Source of the DNA: Phycisphaerae bacterium
Lineage (GTDB): Bacteria; Chloroflexota; Anaerolineae; 4572-78; J111
NCBI GenBank assembly: GCA_028285035.1
Contig: JANQQF010000165.1
Location: forward strand, 1-64,000
Length of the DNA: 64,000 nt
Direction of reading: 5' to 3'
Shown here: one piece after another, positions 16,580 to 24,246 of the stretch
Layout of the letters: each line of letters begins with the position of its first letter
Position numbering within the stretch: position 1 is the stretch's first letter
Program-made: the position numbers and the translations under genes
The notes under the pieces: model-generated
What the model was told of the DNA's origin: nothing
Database searches by the model: none
Seen by the model: the letters and a program-made list of their open reading frames with translations, nothing else

Positions 16580-17863
16580 TTATCCCATCCCAATCAACCC
16601 CAACACCCGCTCCGCCTCCCGCACCCCCGAAAGATACGCCCCGTGCACCGTAGCCGGATATTGGCGGTTTGTGGCTTCTCCGGCAAAGAGCAGGCGGTTG
16701 GCGACGGGGTGGCCCATCTGTTCGTAATCGGAGAAGTCGGCCCCGAGGGGGACGTAGCTGTATGAACCGTAGCTAAAGGGATCGCTGGCCCAGCGGGTGA
16801 CGAGATAGGCAATGGGATCAGGTAGTTGGTTGCCGTAGATGGTGGTGAGGATACGTTGGGCGTGGGCGATGATCTCTTCATCGGACCGATCTTCTTGAGC
16901 GAGGGCGTAGCTGCCGCCGAGGAAGCCCATCAAAATCGGGCTTTCGTTGTAGGCGTGTAAGTTCATGAAGGTGGAAAACTCGCCACGGGTATCGGAGGCA
17001 TAGCCGATGACTTCGCGGGAGGCGGGCCATTCTGGCAGGTTTGGATATTGCAACACGATTTTGTTGAGCAGCCCCATTTCCAGGCGGTCGATGGCACCCT
17101 GTTTTTCTTGAGGCAGGTCAGGCGTAAATTTGATCGAACCCGCTTTGAGCAGACCTAGCGGCACGGTCACAATCACAAAGTCCGCTTTGTAGGTGGCTGA
17201 CTCGGTGGTGATATGCGTAGTTTCGCCACTGTAATCGATCTCGGTCACAGGGTCACTCAGGCGGATGTCTAGCCCCTTAGCCAACTTTTCAACAATCTGA
17301 TGGTAACCATCCATCATAAAATGATCGCCTCCACCAAAATACTCGTCTTGATAATAGCTCTTTAGGGATAGTTGCTCGATATCGGCAGCGTAGTTAGCCT
17401 CAACATTGAGGGCCAAAACCCAATCAAGGACACGGCGCTGTTCGGTGTTCAGGGAACGGTCGACCAAGAGTTGATCTAACCCGGTAGCTAATGACATATC
17501 CTCATCCAATTCTTCTGCATAGCTCACTGTCGTTTCATCCAGAAGGGTCCAAAACTCGCTCAATAGCGGCTCGACAGACAACCGCCTCCCATCAAAATCA
17601 TAAACCTCCAGGTTCTCGTAATCTGTGGGAATGGTATTGAGATTGAATTTTTGGGCTAGTTTTGTGATCGGGTTGCCACGCACACCGTGAATCCAGGAGG
17701 CCCCTAAATCGATAGGATGCCCTAATGTCTGGGAGGTCCACATCCGCCCACCGATTCGATCCCGCGCTTCGAGAATTATTACGGCTGCTCCACTTTTGTG
17801 TAGATGCTGTCCAGCCGCGATACCGGCCATTCCTGCGCCGATAATGACCACACGTGTAGACAT
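16580..17863 (-). CDS. FAD-dependent amine oxidase (polyamine/monoamine oxidase family, 427 aa)
   Basis: The N-terminus has the dinucleotide-binding GAGMAGI motif (residues 9-15), followed by LEARDRIGGR, the classic flavin-binding RxGGR block, and GASWIHG as in polyamine and lysine-specific oxidases. The C-terminus carries LFAGEATNRQYPATVHGA, the second flavin contact conserved in amine oxidases. Length is typical. The enzyme would oxidise an amine or polyamine to an imine with release of hydrogen peroxide; the substrate cannot be told from sequence. It has no signal peptide. AGGAAAGGGG before the ATG at 17863 is a strong ribosome binding site. The upstream neighbours are surface proteins separated by a terminator, so it is probably transcribed alone. 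Confidence 0.9.
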   Translation of the reverse strand: MSTRVVIIGAGMAGIAAGQHLHKSGAAVIILEARDRIGGRMWTSQTLGHPIDLGASWIHGVRGNPITKLAQKFNLNTIPTDYENLEVYDFDGRRLSVEPLLSEFWTLLDETTVSYAEELDEDMSLATGLDQLLVDRSLNTEQRRVLDWVLALNVEANYAADIEQLSLKSYYQDEYFGGGDHFMMDGYHQIVEKLAKGLDIRLSDPVTEIDYSGETTHITTESATYKADFVIVTVPLGLLKAGSIKFTPDLPQEKQGAIDRLEMGLLNKIVLQYPNLPEWPASREVIGYASDTRGEFSTFMNLHAYNESPILMGFLGGSYALAQEDRSDEEIIAHAQRILTTIYGNQLPDPIAYLVTRWASDPFSYGSYSYVPLGADFSDYEQMGHPVANRLLFAGEATNRQYPATVHGAYLSGVREAERVLGLIGMG

Positions 17864-17884
17864 TGTTTCCCCTTTCCTACATAA

Positions 17885-17921
17885 TAAAAAAAGACGATGT
17901 TACAAGTGTAACACCGTCTTT
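17885..17921 (-). terminator. Intrinsic terminator after the LPVTG surface protein gene
   Basis: AAAGACGATGTTAC pairs with GTAACACCGTCTTT (one mismatch, loop AAGT). On the minus strand the stem runs into seven T residues. It ends the transcript of the gene at 17944-19122. Confidence 0.85.
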
Positions 17922-17943
17922 CGACTAGCTTTAATTTATATGT

Positions 17944-19122
17944 TTAGCGATGGCTCCAACGTACCCGATAAAGGGCACCGAGACCCAACGTAATCAATAC
18001 CAGAATGGCTCCCCATAAACGAGCATCGTTGAGGATAACTGTCTCATCTCCGGTTCCCGTCACAGGCAAGCCTTGGTCGACCAACTCTTCTTCATCGTCG
18101 TTATCGGCTGTTGTGCTGGAACTGCTCGAGCTCGAGCTTTCTGTAGCCTGACTGCCGCTAGATGACTCGGTCATTGCTTGTGGCGCACTTTGTACCACAT
18201 AGGCGGGACCAACTAAACTGACACTATCAATCGTATATTGGGCCTCACCGGGATCAGCCCATTTATTCCACGCTCGGACAAAAAGGGTGATTTGATCGGA
18301 GGTGGGGACAATTTCAGTCGTATATTCGGCAAATTCGGTGTCTGAGGCGTAGAGGGTTTGTTCATCCCAAGGTAGTTCGATCCAATCCTCATCAGGCACA
18401 ACCTGCCAGTTTCGAACCCCACTGTCACTGATGGCATATTGCATTCGATAGCCGTAGCTGCTTTTATCGACATCACCAAAGCCGCTACGAATTTGGCCGT
18501 ACATCGTGAGGGTGTAGGTTTCATCAGGAATAACATCAAGCTGCTGATATAGGCCTGCATAACGGTTGCCCATCGTCGCTTGTGAGGTGGTGATGCGCTG
18601 TGCAGTTTCCCCATCTTGTACGTAAGCCCCAAGCGGCTCAGCAGAGTAAGCGGCGATGATACTATCATTTTTGAAGGGAGTCCACCCTTCGGCTACCCCG
18701 TTATCAGCAAAGTCATCCTCAAAGCCGCCATTTGCCACGCGCTCTTCGGCTGGACCAACCACAACGACTGTGTCTGAATTGTCGGTTGAGTCATCGGAAG
18801 CTGGGATTGGGGTTGCCGTTGGTAGCTCGACTACAACAGTGGGTTCGGTTGTGGGTTCCTCGGTGGGCTCGGGTTCTTCCGTGGGTTCTTCGTCAATGAC
18901 ACGGGTTGCGGTGGGTGTTGTAACTTCCTCGGTGGGTTCGGTTGTGACTTCCTCGGTCACCTCTGCTGTTGGACTGGGTTCTTCAGCAATTGGGCCGCCA
19001 GGGTTGCCTATGAGCTGGTTGTATACAAATACTCCAACCAAACACAGTAGAATAAAAACAAAGGCAATAAGTATGATAATTCGCAAACGATTAGAAGAAC
19101 GTTTTTCAGGTAAAGCTTCCAT
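17944..19122 (-). CDS. Membrane-anchored surface protein with CBM-like domain and LPVTG C-terminus (392 aa)
   Basis: A cytoplasmic start with SSNRLR precedes a single membrane helix (about residues 14-36). A Thr/Glu/Pro-rich linker (about 45-115) is followed by a beta-rich domain (about 125-310) beginning RVANGGFEDDF and containing GWTPF, QQLDVIPDETYTLT and SVSLVG, the usual look of CBM4/9- or galactose-binding-like folds. A Ser-rich segment leads to LPVTG (352-356), a hydrophobic helix and a basic tail (RVRWSHR), as in sortase substrates. Having both an N-terminal anchor and an LPXTG-type tail is unusual. No sortase gene is in the window. GGAG lies seven bases before the ATG. Probably displayed on the cell surface, possibly binding glycans. 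Confidence 0.75.
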   Translation of the reverse strand: MEALPEKRSSNRLRIIILIAFVFILLCLVGVFVYNQLIGNPGGPIAEEPSPTAEVTEEVTTEPTEEVTTPTATRVIDEEPTEEPEPTEEPTTEPTVVVELPTATPIPASDDSTDNSDTVVVVGPAEERVANGGFEDDFADNGVAEGWTPFKNDSIIAAYSAEPLGAYVQDGETAQRITTSQATMGNRYAGLYQQLDVIPDETYTLTMYGQIRSGFGDVDKSSYGYRMQYAISDSGVRNWQVVPDEDWIELPWDEQTLYASDTEFAEYTTEIVPTSDQITLFVRAWNKWADPGEAQYTIDSVSLVGPAYVVQSAPQAMTESSSGSQATESSSSSSSSTTADNDDEEELVDQGLPVTGTGDETVILNDARLWGAILVLITLGLGALYRVRWSHR

Positions 19123-19216
19123 ATATTCACTCCAATACCGACGATGTATCTATCGTCCTTGATATTATACTGATGATATGTATCTCCAGTATACCATCAA
19201 AGTGACATAAAGTCAT

Positions 19217-19270
19217 CGCGGGAGGTAGAATATGGCTGAAAACTTAATTCGCCATATCTACACTCCCGCG
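19217..19270. repeat. Long bulged hairpin between the two surface-protein genes
   Basis: CGCGGGAG (19217-19224) pairs with CTCCCGCG (19263-19270), continued by GTAG/CTAC and ATATGGC/GCCATAT with one single-base bulge on each side, giving a 19-bp stem. It lies just downstream of the PKD/LysM gene on the minus strand. It lacks a T tract, so it may stabilise an mRNA end or be a repeat element rather than a simple terminator. Confidence 0.65.
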
Positions 19271-19306
19271 CTTACGAAATTACATTTGTTTGTGGCCCAC
19301 TGTTTA

Positions 19307-20638
19307 TTAACGTACGCCAATAGGTATGATGAGTACATTCCCAGCGGTTAACGTCGCGTTCAAGCTCAAATTGTTGACTTGAGCTAGGTGGGAAACAGTT
19401 ACTCCACAATTGTAGGCAATGCTGTTCAGGGTATCGCCGGCTTGGACTTGATATCCATTTGCGCCCGCCTGAATGGTTCCCGTTGGAATAAACAAGCCTT
19501 GCCCCGCGATAACGAAATATTCCGTCGTTACATTATTGACCCGGGCCAAATCGTACAAGGTCACCCCATTGTTCCAGGCAATCCCTGACAATGTGTCACC
19601 CCGTTGCACTTTGTAGCAAACACCCATGGTGACGTTACCTAGCATTGAGGGATCTTCTGAGTCTGGTGTGTCTGTAGCTGGGTCATCGTTGCTATCGTCT
19701 CCATCAGGCGTGGGCGTGGCGGCTGGAACAATGGTCACTTCAGATGTCGCATCATTCGTTGCCCCACAATCATCCATAACCGTTAAGGTGATGATGTAAG
19801 TCCCAGGTGTTTTATATCCGTGGGTGGTGGTCGCTTGCTCACTAACTTGGTCGTCGCTGCCATCCCCGAAATTCCAGGCATAGCGGGTGATGTTCCCATC
19901 AGCGTCAGTAGAAGCACTGGCATCAACGGCCACGACGGCTTGTCCTTTCCCAATCATCGCTGGGCTTGGATCGGCGCTGAATGCTGCGGCTGGGGCGGTA
20001 TTATTATCGCAAGTTGTTGGTGATGTTTCAGGCTCGTCAGTTGGGTCGGCTTCAGGGTCGGTTGTGGGGTCTTCGGCTGGATCTGTCGCTGGTTCCTCAG
20101 TCGGGTCGGCCGTTGGCTCGTCTGTGGGCTCAGGGTCAACGATAACAACTGGCTCTTCTTCGTCAGGCTCTTCAACTGCTTCTTCTGTCGCATCTGGAGC
20201 GGGCTCTTCTGTGGCGACAGGATCAGTCTCCTCAGTCGGCACAGAGTCAGCCTCGTCCGTCGGTTCAGCCATTGCCTCATCAGTTGCGTCTGAAGCAGGC
20301 TCTTCTGTGGCGACAGGATCAGTCTCTTCCGTTGGGGCGGGATCATTTTCCGCAGTGGTTGCTGGATCAGTCGGCTCTGCGGTTGGGTCTGTGCCAGCTA
20401 CCGGATCTGCTGCCCCTGGATCAGGGAACAAGGTGTCAGTCGACAGGCCTAATCGCGATGGCAGTACAAAGGCACAGACACACACCAGCACGATAAGAAA
20501 TAGAAGCAGAAGAATAAAACGCAAGCGATTTGGGCGCCTGCCGTCTTCTTCCTCTTCTTCCTCTTCTATAAATTCCTCGGTTGTGGCTTCATCCTTAGAA
20601 TCATCAAACGATCCATCAAAATCAAAATCAGTTGCCAT
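19307..20638 (-). CDS. Membrane-anchored PKD and double-LysM cell-wall-binding protein (443 aa)
   Basis: A strongly acidic cytoplasmic segment (residues 1-35, with a run of Glu) ends in RRPNRLR before one membrane helix (about 38-58). A long Thr/Pro/Glu/Asp linker follows (about 65-205). Residues about 208-305 form a PKD domain (AFSADPSP, VDASASTDADG, WNFGDGS, HGYKTPGTYIITLTV). Two LysM repeats close the protein (about 338-385 and 395-443; YKVQRGDTLSGIA and YQVQAGDTLNSIA). LysM binds peptidoglycan or chitin-type glycans, so the protein probably tethers the membrane to the wall. GAAGGAGAG precedes the ATG. The NRLR-plus-helix start is shared with the next gene and with the protein at 46465-47070. 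Confidence 0.85.
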   Translation of the reverse strand: MATDFDFDGSFDDSKDEATTEEFIEEEEEEEDGRRPNRLRFILLLLFLIVLVCVCAFVLPSRLGLSTDTLFPDPGAADPVAGTDPTAEPTDPATTAENDPAPTEETDPVATEEPASDATDEAMAEPTDEADSVPTEETDPVATEEPAPDATEEAVEEPDEEEPVVIVDPEPTDEPTADPTEEPATDPAEDPTTDPEADPTDEPETSPTTCDNNTAPAAAFSADPSPAMIGKGQAVVAVDASASTDADGNITRYAWNFGDGSDDQVSEQATTTHGYKTPGTYIITLTVMDDCGATNDATSEVTIVPAATPTPDGDDSNDDPATDTPDSEDPSMLGNVTMGVCYKVQRGDTLSGIAWNNGVTLYDLARVNNVTTEYFVIAGQGLFIPTGTIQAGANGYQVQAGDTLNSIAYNCGVTVSHLAQVNNLSLNATLTAGNVLIIPIGVR

Positions 20639-20850
20639 ATCATCTCTCCTTCATACAATCTGTTTCCTTAACACTGTAAAGATGCTATTAGGTTTCGACT
20701 ATCTCTCAGTTTGGTTCAAGCATTTGTCAGGGAAAGTGACTACCCAAGATATTATGTAGGGTAAACGGCTTCAGTATACCATAACACTTTAAGTTATGTC
20801 AACGTAGCTTATTGTTTTCTTATCTAAAACACATCCCTGTCAATTACCCC

Positions 20851-20871
20851 CTTACCAAGAGCTATGGTAAG
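20851..20871. promoter_or_regulatory. Short inverted repeat upstream of the SbcC-like gene
   Basis: CTTACCA and TGGTAAG are 7-bp arms around AGAGCTA, about 33 bases before the start of the SbcC-like gene. It could be an operator; no regulator is identified. The remaining bases from 20639 to 20850 show no gene. Confidence 0.3.
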
Positions 20872-20903
20872 ATTTCGATACTGTTGTTTAGGGGTGTGCT
20901 TGG

Positions 20904-23453
20904 GTGATTCCAATAAAGCTAAAGTTAAAGAATTTTATGGCCTATCGCGATGCGGGTCTTGATTTTCAAGGCATCCATTTGGCGGTTTTGACGGGCGAAA
21001 ATGGTGCAGGTAAAAGCAGTTTGCTGGATGCCATCACCTGGGTGTTGTGGGGCAAAGCGCGGGCTAAGCGTGATGACGAGTTGATCCATCTCGGCCAATC
21101 TGATATGGAGGTCGAGTATACATTTGATTTGGGGGGCAACGTCTACCGCTTGATCCGGAAACGGGATGCCAGTAAACGAGGGCGTAGCGATTTAGCCTTT
21201 CACATCGAAGATGCGGGTGGTTGGCGGACCCTGACTGAAACCAGCTTGCGACTGACCCAGAAAAAGGTGAATGATACTCTTCGCCTCGATTACGACACCT
21301 TTATCAATTCGGCTTTTTTATTACAAGGGCGGGCTGATGAGTTTACGACCAAAGCCCCTGGCAAGCGTAAAGAAATTTTGAGCGACATTTTGGGGCTGGG
21401 CATTTATGATGTTTACGGTGAACGGGCTAAAAAACAGGCGGTTGAAAAAGAACGTGGCGCCGCTGCCCTCGTGGCCAAGATTGATCAGATTGAGCAGGAG
21501 TTGGCTAAAGAGTCGCACTATCGAGCTGAACTGGCGACCTCGCAGCAGGCTGCGGCTGAGCTGAGCCAGCAATTGCAAAGTGCCGAAAAGGATATGGACC
21601 TGCTGCGAGAGCAACATCGTGGCATCAATGATAAACAGCGACAACTGGATGATTTGATGGGGCGTGTGAAGCAGGCCGAAATTGATATTCAGGATACGGT
21701 TGAACAAGTTTCAGGCGCAGAAAATCAAATTGTGCAATATCGCGAAATTTTGGATCGACGGGCTGAGATTGAAGCGGGGCTGGAGTCCTTGGCGGCGGCG
21801 CGAACGGCGGTGAAGGATTGGGATGAGCGGTTGCAGACCTCGCTCAAACTCTCGGAGCGGAAAAATGAATTAGATGCTGCGTTTAATCAAGCCAAAGCCG
21901 CGATTGAAGCCGACTTGCGTGAAGTTAAAGCGCAGATTGATTTGATGACCCCCAAAGCCGCCTTGATTGACGCGCAAAGAACTCAACTGACCGAGGCTCA
22001 ATCAGCCTTGGAAACGTTAGAAGCTTTGTCAAACGAGCGGGAGACCCAACAAAATATACTCACCGAGATTAAAGAAGAGACAGCCCGCCTGACCGAGCAG
22101 AATAAACAACTCAAAGTTGAAATGAATGACATTAAAGACAAATTGACCCAGTTGGAAGACGCTGGATCAGCTTGCCCGATTTGTCGCCGCCCCCTAGACG
22201 CTGATCATCAAGCCGAAGTTTTGGCTCAGTTTCAAAGTGAAGGCAAAGCTAAAGGGGATCAGTTTCGCGACAATCAAACGCGTCTCAAAAATCGAGCTAA
22301 TGAGCAGGACATTGTACAAAAGCAAATTAGTGAAGCCGACAAACAACTGCGTGGTCTGTCGACTGCTCAGGGCAAGGTGGCGAAATTAACCCAATCATTG
22401 GAGGAGGCGGAGCAGGCGGCTGTCGATTTGCAAACAGCCCAAGAAAAACAAGCTGAATTACAAGAACAAATTGATAGCCAAGCTTTCGCCAGTGAGGTTG
22501 TGGCCGCTTTGGATGAGGTCAATACCGAATTAAGTACCTTGGGCTATGATGGGGCTGCTCACAATCAGGCCAAAGCAGATGTTGAGGCACTACGTCCCGT
22601 TGAAGATGAAGGGCGGATGTTAGCAGATGCTGAAAAACGGATTACCGAGGCTGAGAAACGGCTAGAAAAAGCGCAGGCCCGGCACACCCGATTGGTGGAA
22701 CAGACTGAAACGGATCGTAAGCGAGTCACTGAATTAGAAGCTGAAACCAGTAACTTGGGAGAATTGAGCCGTCGCTTGAATGAGGCTAGTGCTGAGGTTG
22801 ATCGTTTGGGCCGGGAGCATCGTTTTGCTCGCGATAAAGTAGCGATGGTCAATCAGCAGCTCAACCATATCACCAATCTGGGCAAACAACGGGGCGAGCT
22901 TGAGGATGATCTACAAGAAATTCGAGAGGTACAAAGTGTCTTTCGTGAACTGCAAATAGCATTTGGCCGAAATGGAATTCAAGCCCTGCTGATCGAGAGT
23001 GCTATTCCTGAAATCGAGAATGAGGCGAACACGCTCCTGCATCGGATGACCGATGGGCGGATGCACATTCGCTTTGAAACCCAGCGAGCTGCTAAAAGTA
23101 GCGATAACACGATTGAAACGCTGGATATTCGAATTGCCGATGAGGTCGGTACCCGTGATTATGAGATGTACTCGGGCGGTGAGGCCTTTCGGGTGAACTT
23201 TGCCATTCGTATCGCGATGAGCAAGGTGTTGGCCCGTCGGGCTGGGGCACGGCTGCAAACGCTGGTCATTGATGAAGGATTTGGTACGCAAGATGGCCAA
23301 GGGCGCGAGCGCCTGGTTGAGGCTATCAATGCTATTCAAAATGATTTTGAAAAAATTATCATTATTACCCATATTGCCGAACTCTCTGATGCCTTCCCGG
23401 TAAAGATCAACATTTGGAAAAATAATGATGGTAGTCACATTGCCATTCAATAA
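20904..23453 (+). CDS. sbcC: SbcC/Rad50-like SMC-family ATPase with zinc hook (849 aa)
   Basis: Start is GTG at 20904 with AGGGG nine bases upstream. The N-terminal ATPase half has Walker A GENGAGKSS (residues 31-39) and a Rad50-type Q-loop segment. Long heptad-rich coiled coils (about 180-420 and 455-690) flank a zinc-hook CPICRRPL with Cys424 and Cys427. The C-terminal half has the ABC signature YSGGE and Walker B LVIDEGFGTQD. This is the ATPase of the Mre11-Rad50/SbcCD nuclease, which opens hairpins and processes DNA ends. No sbcD/mre11 gene is adjacent, which is unusual. The next gene starts six bases after the stop, so the two are an operon. Confidence 0.92.
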   Translation: MIPIKLKLKNFMAYRDAGLDFQGIHLAVLTGENGAGKSSLLDAITWVLWGKARAKRDDELIHLGQSDMEVEYTFDLGGNVYRLIRKRDASKRGRSDLAFHIEDAGGWRTLTETSLRLTQKKVNDTLRLDYDTFINSAFLLQGRADEFTTKAPGKRKEILSDILGLGIYDVYGERAKKQAVEKERGAAALVAKIDQIEQELAKESHYRAELATSQQAAAELSQQLQSAEKDMDLLREQHRGINDKQRQLDDLMGRVKQAEIDIQDTVEQVSGAENQIVQYREILDRRAEIEAGLESLAAARTAVKDWDERLQTSLKLSERKNELDAAFNQAKAAIEADLREVKAQIDLMTPKAALIDAQRTQLTEAQSALETLEALSNERETQQNILTEIKEETARLTEQNKQLKVEMNDIKDKLTQLEDAGSACPICRRPLDADHQAEVLAQFQSEGKAKGDQFRDNQTRLKNRANEQDIVQKQISEADKQLRGLSTAQGKVAKLTQSLEEAEQAAVDLQTAQEKQAELQEQIDSQAFASEVVAALDEVNTELSTLGYDGAAHNQAKADVEALRPVEDEGRMLADAEKRITEAEKRLEKAQARHTRLVEQTETDRKRVTELEAETSNLGELSRRLNEASAEVDRLGREHRFARDKVAMVNQQLNHITNLGKQRGELEDDLQEIREVQSVFRELQIAFGRNGIQALLIESAIPEIENEANTLLHRMTDGRMHIRFETQRAAKSSDNTIETLDIRIADEVGTRDYEMYSGGEAFRVNFAIRIAMSKVLARRAGARLQTLVIDEGFGTQDGQGRERLVEAINAIQNDFEKIIIITHIAELSDAFPVKINIWKNNDGSHIAIQ

Positions 23454-23459
23454 CAAATT

Positions 23460-24077
23460 ATGTCGTTGTTAAAAATTTATGAAGGCGAGCGGTTACGGCG
23501 CGCCCTTAATGAAATTGTTCAGCCTATTAAAATTGATTATGCGTTTGTTGATGAACCCGAGGCTGAACTTTTGCTTGCCTTTGATGATTTACGGGCGCTA
23601 GTGCCACAATTGTCCGTAGAAAGAAAACCTCTGGAACATTCTGACAATGTTGAACCTGTAGATCATGTTAAGGTTGGTGATCAGCGGGGAAATGAGTTGA
23701 TTTTTGTTGGACCCCCGCTAGGAACCGAACTAGCCGCTTTAGTGTCAGCCCTAATTGTTGTTGGTCGGGGAGCCTCGGGCCTACAACAGAAAACACGACA
23801 AACGTTACACCAATTGGCCGAACCAATTCAATTAGAGGTTTTTACCACCCCAACCTGACCGAATTGTTCCCAAGTGGTCAGTTTGGCCCATAAATTCGCT
23901 TATGAAAATCAACTGATCACCAGTCATGCGGTGTCTGCTGTAGCTTGTCTGGAATTGGCCCAAAATTATCGGGTGCTCGGTACGCCGCATACAGTGATGA
24001 ACGGGGATATTCATTTGAAGGGGCGAATAACTGAAACCGAATTACTGGCTGGCATTCAGGACCTCAAAGCTAATTGA
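23460..24077 (+). CDS. Probable selenoprotein: protein disulfide oxidoreductase/glutaredoxin-like with Sec-Pro-Asn-Cys active site (205 aa)
   Basis: The frame from ATG 23460 meets TGA at 23856-23858 (codon 133) and then continues open in the same frame for 72 codons to the stop at 24075-24077. The residues around the TGA read LEVFTTPT-[UGA]-PNCSQVVSLAHKFA, which aligns by eye with the second thioredoxin fold of protein disulfide oxidoreductases, where the motif is TPTCPxC. The UGA therefore replaces the first active-site Cys. A later V-L-G-T-P gives the cis-proline. The N-terminal half (about 1-115) looks like the first thioredoxin fold of this family but has lost its CxxC; GRGASGLQQKTR matches the linker between folds. 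A hairpin fitting bacterial SECIS rules follows the UGA. The gene is six bases after the SbcC-like gene. The alternative is a nonsense mutation; the sel genes are not in the window. Confidence 0.75.
23859..23898 (+). promoter_or_regulatory. Candidate bacterial SECIS element
   Basis: Seventeen bases after the UGA an apical stem CCAAGU (23870-23875) pairs with GUUUGG (23881-23886), including two G-U pairs, and closes a five-base loop GGUCA (23876-23880). A loop beginning with GG at this distance fits the bacterial SECIS rule, and GGUC recalls the loop of the E. coli fdhF element. An outer CGAAUU/AAUUCG pair (23860-23865 with 23893-23898) could extend the structure. Alternative folding of GGUC with GGCC exists, so structure probing is needed to be certain. 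Confidence 0.6.
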
Positions 24078-24148
24078 GATTGGTTGTGATAGGTTTAAAT
24101 CTTTAGCCACACTTACCTCTATTATTTTCAAAAATTTATAAGTTGTGT

Positions 24149-24154
24149 TATAGT
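24149..24154 (+). promoter_or_regulatory. Candidate -10 element for the aminotransferase operon
   Basis: TATAGT, with a weak TTTTCA 18 bases upstream. If used, the transcript would begin near 24161 and its leader would contain the hairpin at 24179-24226. Confidence 0.3.
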
Positions 24155-24178
24155 GCTGCGCTGAAATATTTTAGATAT

Positions 24179-24226
24179 ATCAGATTGCCTGGAGCCTCAT
24201 TTGAGACTTCAGGTTTTCTGATTTTT
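24179..24226 (+). terminator. Terminator-like hairpin directly before the aminotransferase gene
   Basis: CCTGGAGCCTC pairs with GAGACTTCAGG (one mismatch, one G-T) around ATTT, and outer ATCAG/CTGAT arms continue the stem, which ends in TTTTT. It sits 100 bases after the selenoprotein gene and 20 bases before the next start. It either terminates the sbcC operon or works as an attenuator in the aminotransferase leader. I cannot match it to a known riboswitch. Confidence 0.55.
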
Positions 24227-24246
24227 AGTAGAGAAAAGGGTTAACT

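Noticed and set aside
19887..20759. Long plus-strand Ser/Gly/Val-rich open frame
   Set aside because: It is the antisense of the Thr/Pro/Glu linker of the PKD/LysM gene, a typical low-complexity shadow.
23832..23898. Frameshift as the explanation for the interrupted oxidoreductase gene
   Set aside because: Both parts are in exactly the same frame and join at one UGA, so no frameshift is needed.
24155..24246. Glycine or T-box riboswitch before the aminotransferase
   Set aside because: None of the conserved core sequences of these elements is present; only a terminator-like hairpin can be seen.
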